Assembly (NCBI GenBank): GCA_914767715.1
Contig: OU612075.1
Coordinates: 6,448,001-6,512,000, forward strand
DNA from: Membranipora membranacea
Taxonomy: Eukaryota > Bryozoa > Gymnolaemata > Cheilostomatida > Membraniporidae
Direction: 5' to 3'
Length of the DNA stretch: 64,000 nt
The notes below the pieces were generated by a model that did no database searches, had not been told where the DNA came from, and saw only the letters and a program-made list of their open reading frames with translations. Position numbers and translations under genes: made by a program. Below, in pieces: positions 37,328 to 49,130 of the stretch (positions are counted from its first letter, which is position 1; each line of letters starts with the position of its first letter).

Positions 37328-38353
37328 GTAAGCATCATTTACAATGCTCTTATCTCAAACTTTATCAATCAATTGCACCACTTGGTGCGCAAGTTTAGGT
37401 TTTCCAAATTCCCCTATCTTAAATGCTGAGTCAAAGTAACCCTGACTAAGCATGACATCATGATGGGAAAACTTAACATCATCTTTGGCACGACCTCAAA
37501 AATCATGTTTGCTCTGCAGCTTTAGCATCAAAATATAAACTTGATGATTGCTTTAAACTATTAGCAGTTGATTGACACCTGACTCCTTGTGTAACTTGAT
37601 GATCTTTTGACCCAAAGTTACTAAGTACAAGTATGTGGATCACATGTGCAAGATATTTATGTTTACTTTGCCCATTTCAGGAATGCGCTGAATTATCTAA
37701 AGAGCTGGAGGCAAGTTGCGAGGACAGCACCTGCACTGAAACCCTGGAGTCATCAACCACTCACAGCGAGGCAATGCTCAGCCGATTATGGCCAGTTCTT
37801 GAGAAAGAGGTGCCAAAGACATGGATGGGAAATACTCTGCTTGGTCTATCTAATAGGTAAGGCAATAACACCAATTCACTGATATCTATTAACTTGCATA
37901 TTACCTTTTTGACCATCAGTTTGGCAATTTAGTTCTGCTAATCAAACCAAAAGTTTTTAACCATTACACAGAAAACCTCTTACCGCAACAACATTCTTAT
38001 TATTTTATTTTACTTATTTCAGAAGCACACTCGAGAAGCAAAACAAAGGCTACAACCTTAAACCAAGAATGGATGAGGCTTTCGAGCCAATCGAAGGCAA
38101 GGAGAAGAGCTTCCTTTCAGTCTACGTGTTCCTCAATGACGACTACGAAGGCGGACAATCAAGCTTCCTGAAGAACTGGCAACCATCTGCTCATGATGTC
38201 AAAGTCAAACCAACACAAGGCAGCGTATTTGTACACCAACACAACCTTCTACACGAAATCACACCAGTTGTCGCTGGCCAAAAGAAGGTAGTAAGATTGG
38301 ACGTCATGTACAACACATCAAAGCGTGATATCCTCTCCGAGCTGTATGATTAA
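36887..38353 (+). CDS. 2-oxoglutarate/Fe(II) oxygenase-like protein (315 aa, 3 exons)
   Basis: Exons 36887-37327, 37681-37856 and 38023-38353 join to 316 codons including TAA. The C-terminal half fits the prolyl-4-hydroxylase-type double-stranded beta-helix: VYVFLNDDYEGGQSSF (239-254), VKPTQGSVFVH, then H283 and K293 in the H-x10-K spacing of the distal iron ligand and 2-oxoglutarate lysine, ending RLDVMY. The usual proximal HxD is R221-M-D223, so iron binding may be altered or lost. Residues 1-100 are basic, with two copies of an LTRK motif (S7-K19, N58-K69) and a likely coiled coil at 73-96. There is no signal peptide, so a cytosolic or nuclear site is likely. The ATG at 36887 is chosen because it follows the TATA and Inr; the in-frame ATG-like start upstream at 36791 would lie before the TATA box. 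The substrate is unknown. Confidence 0.85.
37681..37856 (+). CDS. Oxygenase-like gene, exon 2
   Basis: Acceptor CCCATTTCAG ends at 37680; donor GTAAGG at 37857. 58 codons plus two bases. Contains LWPVLEKEVP and the GLSNR start of the oxygenase fold. Confidence 0.85.
38023..38353 (+). CDS. Oxygenase-like gene, exon 3
   Basis: Acceptor TTATTTCAG ends at 38022. The first base completes the split Arg codon; stop TAA at 38351-38353. Carries R221-x-D223, the EGG turn and H283/K293. Confidence 0.9.
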
Positions 38354-38507
38354 GATTCGTCACCATGTGCGGTTACTGATCTTCATTTCGTCCACTGTTT
38401 TCTACCTCTCTAACTGACATCCATATCAATATTTAATTTAATATGTGGTCTTAGACCATGAGTCACTGTGCAATATGACAATAGACTCCAAGTCAGATCA
38501 GTCGGGA

Positions 38508-38522
38508 TTATTTATTTATTTT
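38508..38522 (+). promoter_or_regulatory. AU-rich element in 3' UTR, cluster 1
   Basis: Two overlapping TTATTTATT nonamers, the class II AU-rich motif linked to rapid mRNA decay. Confidence 0.55.
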
Positions 38523-38799
38523 GTTTCAAGCCAGACTAGTTTACCAACATGAGATCGCTTTTGTAATAATCCATTTGGGGCTTTTTCGAATGGTTATCCA
38601 TTATCTTAATCTTGATCTCCTATACTATGCAAGACATGTATTGGCAATTTATTTGTTTCCATTTATATGTTTTTATGATTGTTTTTGATTTGAGGCTGTT
38701 TTATTTTTGCTCAGCTACAACTGTGCAGTCATTTTTCTTCCAAAACTCTTCCAAAAAGTCAATCAGCATTTTCTATGCAAACCATGTATCATAAACCTC

Positions 38800-38816
38800 T
38801 GTAAATAATGTACATA
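38800..38816 (+). promoter_or_regulatory. Two Pumilio-type sites in 3' UTR
   Basis: TGTAAATA (38800-38807) and TGTACATA (38809-38816) both match the PUF consensus UGUANAUA and lie one base apart. They sit just upstream of the second AU-rich cluster. Confidence 0.65.
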
Positions 38817-38830
38817 TCCTAACTTAATTA

Positions 38831-38867
38831 ATTATTTATTTATTTTTTTGATTATTTATTATTTATG
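38831..38867 (+). promoter_or_regulatory. AU-rich element in 3' UTR, cluster 2
   Basis: Three TTATTTATT nonamers (38832, 38836 and 38852) and further ATTTA pentamers, about 40-70 bases before the polyadenylation signal. Confidence 0.6.
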
Positions 38868-38904
38868 TCTTCCAGAACAAATTTTGTTGACGTAGAAAAC
38901 GTGC

Positions 38905-38910
38905 AATAAA
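38905..38910 (+). terminator. AATAAA polyadenylation signal of the oxygenase-like gene
   Basis: The first AATAAA after the stop codon, giving a 3' UTR of about 570 bases that includes the PUF and AU-rich sites. Confidence 0.6.
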
Positions 38911-39721
38911 TTCACAGTGCAAACTCAACACAACTTTGCAGATTGATAGATCAAACTCTTGCATTAATATGAGTAGCAACTACTGAAGTCTAGTACCAGT
39001 AGACGGTTATGAAACTATGATTGAGAACAGTGTCTAAATCCACCATTTTCCTGGAGTAGCTCCTTAACTATAATCGTGGAACTTCTATAGGTATATCAGC
39101 GCTCATCCCAATCACCATGACATCTCTTGATAAAGAAGGCTGTAAACGGTAGTGATCGTTGTCGCTCAAGAGGGAAAGAGATCAAGTTTCTTGTTGAAAA
39201 CTATCATACTATGTAGTGATTGTGCTTTATAGTCTAAGCTATTCATAAGTCGAGAAAAGGCAACTCCAAGTTATCTTTCATTGATGCTTGGTTATTTCTT
39301 TATTGAGGTAGAGGGGACATCCAAAACTCATTGCTCATATGACAGAGTTAGTGATGTGATAATTTGCATGAGGGGTAAATTAATGTTTATAGTATACCCA
39401 CTCTTCATACCTGGTTTCTAGGAAATAAAGAAAGAAGAGTATTGTGAAGTGCCTTTGACATGTGGCCAAAAATGATTTTGCATATTTAAGTAGCAGAAGC
39501 CAGATTGCAGCTTTGTTTTGGGTCTTAATCTACAGCTGCATGAAAATTCCATGAAAATACAATCAACACATGCACCTGAGAGGAATTAGAGAACCACCAT
39601 CCGTGGGGCGGATGGCTTAGGGGTTTTGACTTCCTTTGTATGCACACTGTGGTGATATCGATCAATAGTCTTGTCCGCTATCTTGCATTCTGTTCCTCAG
39701 ATGTATCCTTCATTAGGATTG

Positions 39722-39960
39722 AGTTTCGTTGGGATTGTTATGGCCTGCAAATTTTGGTCGTACCAACCGGTGATTTTTGTCCTTATTTGTTATAACCTTC
39801 CTCGGATTTTCCAGACTAGGAATTGGTTCTGGGGTTGGTCTGGTCTGCAAGTTCGAGTGTTATCAATCGGTGATTTTGTCCTATTTCTCATACCGGCAAT
39901 AGTGCTCCTCAGACTTTCTTGTTTCCAGGATTTGGGCTGGGTTCTTGGATGTGGTATGAA
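39722..39960. repeat. Diverged tandem duplication, period about 106 bp
   Basis: Both copies contain TTCGTTGGGATTG or TTCTGGGGTTGG, CTGCAA.TT, AATCGGTGATTTTGTCCT or a near match, and TTTCCAG. A third partial copy may follow. Confidence 0.5.
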
Positions 39961-41234
39961 TGTCATGGCCTAAATTATGGTGCCTCCTAGTCTGTGTAAA
40001 AATAACAATGTAAAACCAAGGAAATACTTGGAAAAAGAAAGTGATAGGTTCCAGTTACAAAGTGTTATTGAACATTATATGACCTGCGTCAAAAAAGGGT
40101 TACAAACATAAAAATAGACATTTTCTTACATTTTTTATTTAAGTAGTAATCAGTCATCAACCTAAAGGAATGGATTGTCCTACAAATGTTTCTCTGAACT
40201 TATTTTCAATCCTCCCACAAAGGGTACTTTATTCAGAGGCATCAGATGGTTAAACCAATGCCCTGACAGAATTGGGTTCATTATGGTCAGCCAGAGTTTG
40301 TTCTTCTCTTGTCAAGTGGTTGAGTTACGGTGGCTCAGGTTGGATTTTATAGTGACAGACACACATCAGTCCAACTGCTTGTGTTTTTTAGTGCATCATC
40401 TAGAAGATTATGTGAAATTACCCTTTGTTCAGATTTGTTGTTCGAGGAGCTACTATTGGATTTATTTACCCAGTAGAAATTTGCAATTCAAATCAAATTC
40501 GTCTTAGTTTGTGCCAGGAATTATGCAGATGTATCACCCAAAAAAATGGTAACAATCACTTGAAAATAAATCTGCTCGCAGATACATCTGGTAAAATCCA
40601 CCAAATCCGTACAACGGTGTTCTTGCTGGTGTGGACAGATTAAGATACTTAACATTGTTTTTTTTTGGGTAATAATATAACAGAGTCTAATCTTAAGCTC
40701 AAAGCCCACCAATCTTGTAATTACTTGAAGAGTTAAATCTGGCAAAAGGAATGTTGTAAAGCTAGGTGAACACCCTGTGGTCTCGCCTACTATGAGACCA
40801 ATGTATTCTGGTAGTATGCGGTATAAGGTGTGTTTCTGCAGTTACTATTATGGTATCATGAATAATTATGAGCACTCTATAAATTCCCCAACTGCATTGT
40901 TCTGCTTCCGCATTTCACTAACCAAATACAGACCCTAGCAAGGTTGGAGCACAGTGTATATGAATGATGGTTGAGGGCACACTACCCCAAGCTTGCGGCC
41001 TCGGTCAAAGTGAAATGGATTTATTCCTCTTTCTGATTGAATTCAGCCCAGTTTATACAGTATACCGGTATACGCCCACCAAAGCCCAGGCACCCTCACA
41101 TGGTATGAATGCCTGGTTAAATTCCTTTGCTTGGTGTCTGAAGGGCAGACAAAATGATACTGAAACACGTAGTAATATTTTTAGTTTTGTTAAGGTTTTT
41201 GTACTGGTGACTCTTTCATCATGGTGCATGTATG

Positions 41235-41317
41235 CTTGAAGCTGGCTTGTCTTGACAAGCTTTGGTTGTTCAGGGGGGGGGGAGGTTCAATGCTTGTCGA
41301 GATAGGCTAGCTTCAAG
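41235..41317. repeat. G-tract-loop hairpin, copy 1 of a family
   Basis: The arms 41235-41260 and 41292-41317 pair at 22 of 26 positions (CTTGAAGCT...GACAAGC). All four mismatches would be G-T wobbles. The loop contains ten G residues (41273-41282). AAGCTTTG and CTTG.C.AGA.AG.CTAGC are shared with the hairpin at 60155-60202. Confidence 0.75.
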
Positions 41318-41424
41318 GCTATGCAGAAAGCTGTTGGGATTGGAATTAGTGAGGGAACCACCTCTGTGGTTTATCCTCCACTCGCCCTGATATTTGTGGT
41401 TAACATTTCTTTTTATTGGCCTTT

Positions 41425-41787
41425 ATTGCAATCAGTGGTGGAAATGGAAAAAAATAAGGGCCTTTACACCAAACATTGGGATCAATCCAACGCGTAGCGC
41501 TGGCCGGCTGCGGGGTGTATCCGGGAGGGACGCAGCGCCCTCCCGGTGACAAGGGGTGCTGCCTATGGCATTGAGACTTTGGGCTAAAGCAAACAGTAAT
41601 GTAAAAGTAAACAAACCCTACAATACAACATAAACGAACTTATCCAGGCATACAAAGTAACAAAGTGCACAGCAGTGATAGGTTTTAAGTGCCTATACAC
41701 TTGTTGAAGGTGTGTAGGCAGCATCGATGTGAACCTCCTATACACCGTATAGGCCCGTATAGGCCCATTTCTACCACTGATTGCAAT
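41425..41787. mobile_element. hAT-type MITE (347 bp) with 8-bp target-site duplication
   Basis: The element at 41433-41779 begins CAGTGGTGGAAATGG and ends with its complement with one mismatch. It is flanked by perfect ATTGCAAT at 41425-41432 and 41780-41787. CAG...CTG ends and 8-bp duplications are diagnostic of hAT transposons. There is no transposase ORF. A GC-rich hairpin (CCGGGAGGG/CCCTCCCGG) lies inside, near 41520-41546. Confidence 0.9.
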
Positions 41788-43199
41788 CATCAAAATCCTC
41801 TACCCAAATCAACTGAACCACAACATAAATTAGCCTGCTCTTCCCTGAATACATATCAATATCATCTAGCCTGTTCTGACAATCTTGTTAAGATGGGGTC
41901 AAGACATACTACTCCCTACTCCTGACCCTTTGCTAATATTTTCAAACTTACCTTTAATGGTCAACTGGAGTTTACCAAGCTATGCTACATGGCTATACAA
42001 ATAAAAGCTGTTAATTGTAATACATTAATCAAATTTGCTACTAAAACATGGCCTGCTTACAACCTTGACACACAGTTATGTAGCATTCAAGCTTTGGAAA
42101 CCCATTATAGTAGGAGACAACTCTTGGTGCATTGGTACAGTGATGCAGGTGCAAGAGTACCCACAAGACAAATGGACACAGATAGCCTTATTATCCTTTA
42201 CAAAAGGTCATCATCATCTATGTCACCATTTCTAGATGTACTTTGTAATAAATCTAAAAGGAGTAGTCGCGATTACACTATTCTGAGCGAAATTTGAGAA
42301 GAGAGAACGTCTAACTTCATAGAATAATTACACGATTGTTATACGCATGCTGCTCGTAGAAACGCCCAAATTTAAGAAGGGTAACGGACAAGGGTGTTAC
42401 CTTCGAATCAGGCGTTTCAAGTGGTGTGTTAGTAAGATGAATCATCCAATGAGTTTACCGCTGGGCAGCGCGTTCATTGATAAATGTATGAATTTGTATT
42501 AGTTTGGTAGATTGCCAGTGATAGCTCAGAAAACCTAACAAACCATGATAAATATAGACACTGAACCAAAATGGCGTGGTGATTTTTCACAAAAGCTCCA
42601 ATGAATATGCGTCTGTTCACTTTCAGTCCATGACATCAGTGCATTTGCAGGAATATGAGCACAATGACTAATTTTCGCAGATTCGTTCATCATGAAGATA
42701 GTTTTGGTTACGAATGAAACACATCATTGCTAATATCATTCAGTCTGTCTAAAGCTCTCCATTCCCCTCCCCCCGCTAACCAATGTGTTGGCAATCAGAG
42801 TCAATGCACTGGCTACTCCCCCGCCCACTTGTGCGGTCACAAGACTGCCGATCATACACAATTTCGGGCTCGCCAAGAATCAGATCACGTCTATATAATC
42901 ACAAAAATATTTCACCAAAGCATGATTTTTATCTTAATCCTGTGGCATCTCTATCTATGTTCAAATGAACGGAATTCCCTTCTATGAATCTTTTTTTCTA
43001 TTTTTAGACTTTTCGCCTGACACATATTTGAGCTAATCAGTTGCGTTGATGCACTTAGAATACACACAAAACATTGCTGTAGATGGGTGGGTGGGGAACC
43101 GTTCAAACATCAAATATCTTACATCAATCATGACATCATGGTTTGCCGTTTAATCCAATAGCTGATCTTTGCTGTTTTAGCGTTCCGGGTACACAGGAC

Positions 43200-43434
43200 C
43201 AAGGCCGTAGTTAAGAAAAATGGCAGGGGAATAAAAAATCAGAGGCAGGTCCAACACATCACTAGAAGGGGTGCTGCAACCTCCCCAAAACAATTTAGGT
43301 TATATCAATAGCAAAAGGAAATCCCAAGGAGCTGTTTATGCCATAGATTATTCAATTGATTTGTTTTTAGGCCACCTTATTTAGCTATTTAGAGAAGACA
43401 GCGCCTCCCTGCCTCCCCTAAAACTACGGGCCTG
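43200..43434 (+). mobile_element. CAG/CTG-ended element, copy C (235 bp)
   Basis: Starts CAAGGCCGTAGTTAAGAAA and ends CTAAAACTACGGGCCTG. The first base of CAG is kept but the inner end has drifted. GGAC flanks both sides (GGAC before, GGACT after), a possible short target duplication. Confidence 0.75.
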
Positions 43435-44560
43435 GGACTCTCCAATATTAGGTGTGGCACACATTCTAACCTCAAATACAACATGCCACATTAATCTATG
43501 TGTGCGTGATATGTTCTTAGGCCTGTATCTAAGGCATCTCCTAAAGCTGATTGTCAACATCTTGTGATGAATTATCACTTCGATTTAAAACCATGTGGGC
43601 AAAAAAAAAAAGGTAAGCTTTAAATTCATCCGGCTCAGTACCACTATATAGCCAATCATTGTCTTTCCTGTCGATTGACTTATACAAAAAAACCTCCAGA
43701 ATATCAATAAACCAACCAATTGTTGGTGGCGTTAAAATCGAGACAAAAGGCTATTACTTTTTCTCGGTAAGTATCGACCATGGACTTCCGTATGGATAAG
43801 AAATATTGCCTCTTAATCCCCATACCACTTTGGTTAGTCTAGACAGATTCGCTGAAGCCTTGACATTCCAACTAAATTGTTGCGCACCGCTAAATATCGA
43901 AAGTTAACCAAAGACAACGCTATTCATGTAATGTGTTTTAATTATCATGCCATTTAATGTGACACATGATTTAATTTAATTTATATCACCACTATTTTCA
44001 GAATGGTTGAAATTCAACCTGTACTGTGAACGGGTTTTGCAATAGATTTTAAAATGTGCAATTGTCGGACCCTTTGTGGGTGGGTTGTCCAGGGGCCAGG
44101 GCATTGACGTCTGCCCTAGTGTCCATTCCGTTTGTTTCACACCATCAAGGCCTCAGGTGGAAGGCGAAGAAGTGGAGGGGTTCGAACTAATACAAATTTA
44201 TTAGTCTCGACAGGTTCTTTTAGACAAATTAGACAAGTCCCATTTGCAGTAGCAATTAAAATCCCTTGAACGTTCGTTCACCCAGTCTGGTAGCGTTTTG
44301 CAATATTATGTTGTGTCGTACTTTCTCCTCTCTTGACAACCTCAACAGCGAGGTAAGGATGTCCGGACCAACCAAATCTGCGGAAAGTCGGTGCTGAATA
44401 AAAAGACTGACTGATTAGTCTATGCCTGGATTAGCGCTGGGAATGGTCTTTATGCTTAACTGTCTCAAATTGACTTTTTGATGCATGAGTCTAGTGCCAA
44501 ATTCAGATATTATCAGTGTAAACATGTTATGACTGGCGCTGGCGGACCACCAGCTGTAAG

Positions 44561-44797
44561 CAGGCCTGTAGTTCTAGAGGAGGCAGGGACACTCTGCCTC
44601 CCCTAAAATGCCTAGAATGGCCTAAAAATGCAATTATTGAATATTCAAGGTCAAAATCAGCTAATTTGGGATATCCATTTGCTTCTTATATGCCCTAAAT
44701 TGCTAGGGGAGGAGTTTACTGCACCCCTCCTGGAGATGCTTCTGACTCGCCTCGGACTTTTGCTTCCCCTACCAACTATTCCTAATCTACGGCCCTG
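44561..44797 (-). mobile_element. CAG/CTG-ended element, copy D (237 bp), reverse orientation
   Basis: Starts CAGGCCTGTAGTTCTAG and ends ATCTACGGCCCTG. Its interior is the reverse complement of copies A and B (TGCCTCCCCTA, TTATTGAATATTC, CAGCTAATTTGGG). It lies about 1.1 kb from copy C and in the opposite orientation. Confidence 0.8.
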
Positions 44798-47057
44798 TAA
44801 CGTCATTTGGTCTTAAGTGGCTGGAGGAGTGAAATTCCAGGCATGACAATTTGTGGAAAATTAGAAAGTGTGCCTTTTATTGGCACTTGCTATGGTATTG
44901 AATTAATTTTATTACATAAATTATCAAAATTGTCCACGAAATGATAATCCGAAGCCATAACAATGACTAGAACTCTTGAATCAGTGTTTTTACCGGATTC
45001 GGCTCATTACTAGCACAGATAACATCTCATACATCGCCTCCGACTGAATATACAAGCACCGGGCTTTACATTAGTTCTTGAACGTTGTAAATCATAGACC
45101 ACAGGATGCCGGGAGACAGGGTCTTCCTCTAAACAACATAATGGCATAATCATCAACCTTATCCTCTTAATTGTTTAGCAACAATAGCTAAAAAAATGAC
45201 AAAACTCTCTTCCAATATTCTCCCTTTTGTTCTTTGTTATAAAAAATTGGAATATTCATCACAGACAGGACATTATGGCAAATCACCAGGTCACCAAAGC
45301 GTGTGAGCTGATTCTGGAGCTGCAGTTTACATGGTAGAGAAACAAATAATATGGTGAATTTGTGGGAAATAGAATCAAAATTTTGTTTGAGTGATGTAAA
45401 AAAATGTACAGCAATACGTGTTCAGCGATTTCTGTTACTGTCAATTCGGGTTAAAAACTTGAGCTTCCAACAGACAGACACAGTCATCTGGGCAGATCAG
45501 TTTCATTCAGAAATCATGGTGTACAGTGAGGGCACAACTCCAAACTATAAAATATTGATGAAAATCAAATTTATCTTCTATAGTTTGCACGCTTCCACTT
45601 TTTTTTGTTGATTCAGTGGTTCAAAGTATAAAAGCAACGTCACTAAACATAAGGCTGCAATTACCACAGTTATGTGGAAAGGGATGCAGGGCCAATTAGT
45701 AAAGAGACTTCAATTTGGCAACCATACAAAAATTCTAATGTATTTCCTCGTTTGCCTTTTGATGAACATGTGAGATTGCGCTCATTGCCTCTTACTACAC
45801 AAATATAGGTGTAGCTAATCCACAAAGGATATCCTTGGCCACACCTAAGCAATCGTTCTAATCCTACTTCAACAGTGGATGATTATCCTGCCACCAAAAG
45901 GTTAAAGAATTTCATATAATTTCATAATTTCATAATTCGTGTTATTTAATATGGCAGCATTGGCTTTAGGTGTTTCTACACAACCACGGTGGTTTTTTTT
46001 ACAACAAGCGGATGTTGCGTAATACGGGATCAAAAGCTGACATCAAAAGTCATGTTGGTGTTACGCTTTGAACGATATGCAGGGTATGCTAATCTCCATT
46101 GTCTTCGGATTAATTAGTGGTTGATTCATGAGTGACAATAGGGTGGTTAGCTATTAACGCTCTCGAGAGCTACCCTAAGTCACCCGAGTTCATTAAATTC
46201 CTTCCAACTTGTTTTTCCATCCCTTGCACCTGGTGCACAATGATGTTTATTTTAAGACAATCCTTTTGTTAATCTATTGTGGGAACTGAAATTTTCATCT
46301 GGAAGAATTTGCAGAATCTGTAATCAGTATCATTACATTATATCCTCATGCCTTAGATATAGGTCAAGGACTTGATGGTATTAACCTTTTGTTCGGATAT
46401 TAGTTGGTTCCTCTCTATCATTGTTAGCACATAAGCTGTAACACCCTTTGGGTTGTTGCTTCGCCCAGAAATTAACTCCGTCCAGAAATTGCTCTGGCCA
46501 GAAACTAACATAAGCTACATCTACTGTAATGACTAAATTGTTGAGTTTTTGCTACAAGCTATAGATTTACCTCTTTACTAACGATGTACATAATATATTA
46601 GATTACCTCACAGAACCCCCCCCCCCAAATTAGGTCATGGTCATGAGAAATCCTGGCTATTTCTTGTGTTGCTAATGCCCACAAGAAACAATAACATTCC
46701 TAATCTCTTCCCATTTTTACAAAAAAAAGAAAGAAATTCAATCAATTTTTCTCGACCACCTCATCACAAATAGATTTCTCTTGATTAAAAATAATTTTGC
46801 AGTAGAATAATAGGAAATTATGTTTTAAAGCTGGCCACATCTAACCTGTTTTATAATGTTGACCTCCATCAATTGTTCTTGCTCAATCAAACCAGGATGA
46901 TCAACAATCGATCGAAGGACACCGCATGAGTCACAGCCCTTTGATTTTTTTGCTTTTTTGAGCTGATTAGCTTGCAGTATTATATTAACAAAGCCCAGAT
47001 TAATCAAGTTTTAAGGCATCCTCCTTTAAACTACGAGGAAATAACACATTTGTAACC

Positions 47058-47145
47058 GGATTTTGTCCATTACATAGTTTGCTATTCATAATTAGGGCTT
47101 GGGGATTGGATTTTGTCCATTATATAGTTTGCTAATCATGATTGG
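47058..47145. repeat. Tandem duplication, period 50 bp
   Basis: GGATTTTGTCCATTA.ATAG followed by TTTGCTA.TCAT.ATT occurs at 47058 and 47108. Confidence 0.8.
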
Positions 47146-47714
47146 AAGATATATGGAACTATTATGGGGATTTGCTATCCCTAAAATCTGACAAACGACC
47201 TCATCACCTATAACTAAGAATTTCTTTGAAATGACAGTAGTCATGTTTAAAAAATGCGCTTGTTTTGTGATTCTTCTTTCCGCATCAAGCTGGCTTAACC
47301 CTCCTAGTACACTAACGAAGAGGTGTTTCTTCTTGCAAAGACGTACTTTACCCTTCCATAATTAGTGATGAATACTTTGCATTTATTATTCAATCATGGA
47401 TTTCCTGTGTAGGAACAGATTAAGTTATGTGATTCACATAATCTTTTATGGCTTTTTGTCAACCCAAAGACCATCAACAGTGGATTTTCTGCATAATTAA
47501 TTGTCTTCAGTGCGGCAAACATTATTTCTGCGGTAGATTTTGGGTTAGCTGGTAACAACTGCTTCCAACTAAAGCATGGTTAAACCATCTGTAATCTCTT
47601 GTGATAAAATAGAAACGGGGTTGTTGAAACAAAAAGATTCGCAGATCAGGATCCGTAAACCATCCAATCACCGAGCCAAACCTGAGCACAGAAAAATCCA
47701 CCTTTTCCCTGTTG

Positions 47715-47755
47715 TATAACCAGAGACTGTATATTATCTACAGACTCTGGTATAA
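47715..47755. repeat. Hairpin
   Basis: TATAACCAGAGACTGTA pairs with TACAGACTCTGGTATAA around a short loop with about two mismatches. Confidence 0.55.
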
Positions 47756-48941
47756 CTAAAATTTCACACAATTTGTATCAGTTGGTAACCAGAATGTTGA
47801 AAACATTCCAATACAGTCACAGAAATATCAGAATGCTTTCTCATAATTGCTCTTGAAGCATCTATAATGTTTGTATAAGACAAGTGTAGTGGTGAATTGG
47901 TGACCTCACATAAATTCAGCCTATGGCCTATAATTAGCTAGATGTGCCTCATAACTGAAATATGTCACCGCCGACTACGGCGATTGACTAGTCATTTTGT
48001 GACTCAACCGTTGAAAACCCCTGTCATTACCATGCTGTGACTTGTCGGCAAAGCATCTTGATGACTCAAGAAATTTATGGCCCTTATTTGTTGATTTAGC
48101 TGGTCTTTTAAAAGCCTTAGCGCCCAAGCTGTCATGTTTGGCAGTTGAGGTAACCACCGTCATCGATGTTTGATGCTGCTGATCAGCTCTAACTAACACC
48201 TTGGGCAATTCAGGTTGAACGAACCTTGAAGTGTTGTTTGTTGAAGATATTTTAGACACACGTCACCATTTTGTTTACCGGCACCAGATCACTTTTCTCA
48301 TGATGAGATGAAATCTTTGTCATCATGGTTATGACACATAGGGACAGGTCCATCCACTTAGCTGCTTGTATGAGCGGAAAACTGCTGACCATATTTGAGC
48401 TGTTCTGGGCCATCATAGCGCTTGCTAAGTTGATATGAATCTTATATTGTTACATAATAAATCTATCTGTCTCTCTCAAATCAACACAGTAGCTGGAATG
48501 ACTAAACAGCATTACCCTTTTCATATAGGAAGCAGTTATCCAAAAACTGCATTGGATACCTTTTACTGGACACTAAGTCATCTTGTTGTCCATCTCATTG
48601 TAGTTTGTAATTTGTACGTATCTTGGAGGAATGTGTATTTTTAGAAGTTGAACATTGCTACGCCCAAATTTAACAAAAATTTTAATTCTATGAAAAATGA
48701 CGCTACTTATTTCACTTTGATCTACTTCAAGTTCAAGGGCATTTACAACCGATTTTTTGTGGAATCTATTGTGTGCCGGAATTTAAATTTTGACCTTTTC
48801 ATCTCAAAACTTTTAGATTAGTTTCACGTTTTTAGATGCAATGGACTTTGTTTGCGATCGAAATGTAACACATTTGAGGATACACATTGCATACCTACAT
48901 CTATTGTCAAATTAAGTTAAATTAAGTTCAAATATTGAATT

Positions 48942-49130
48942 AAAATAAACAAACTTTGATCAAATAATACAATCGATTGGCGAGTGCAGGCCATCTGATC
49001 GTATGTTACCCAGGTGACCAGATGGTGAATGAACTAAAATAGGCACATGCACGCAGGTGCTTGCAGGGGCCTGGCGAACGTATGACAGCAAAATAATACA
49101 AATAAGGACAGCAAACTTCAACTTCTATTC
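48942..49130 (+). repeat. 190-bp dispersed repeat, copy 1
   Basis: Begins AAAATAAACAAACTTTGATC and contains GTGAATGAACTAAAATAGGC and CGCAGGTGCTTGCA. A diverged copy in the same orientation lies at 53236-53439. The inner CCATCTG/CAGATGG form a stem. Confidence 0.8.

Noticed and set aside
46616-46626. Run of 11 C as another tract-loop hairpin
   Set aside because: No convincing inverted repeat flanks it.
47975-48259. 94-codon minus-strand ORF with exon-like composition
   Set aside because: It starts with GTG rather than ATG, an in-frame stop lies just before it, and no splice acceptor is present.
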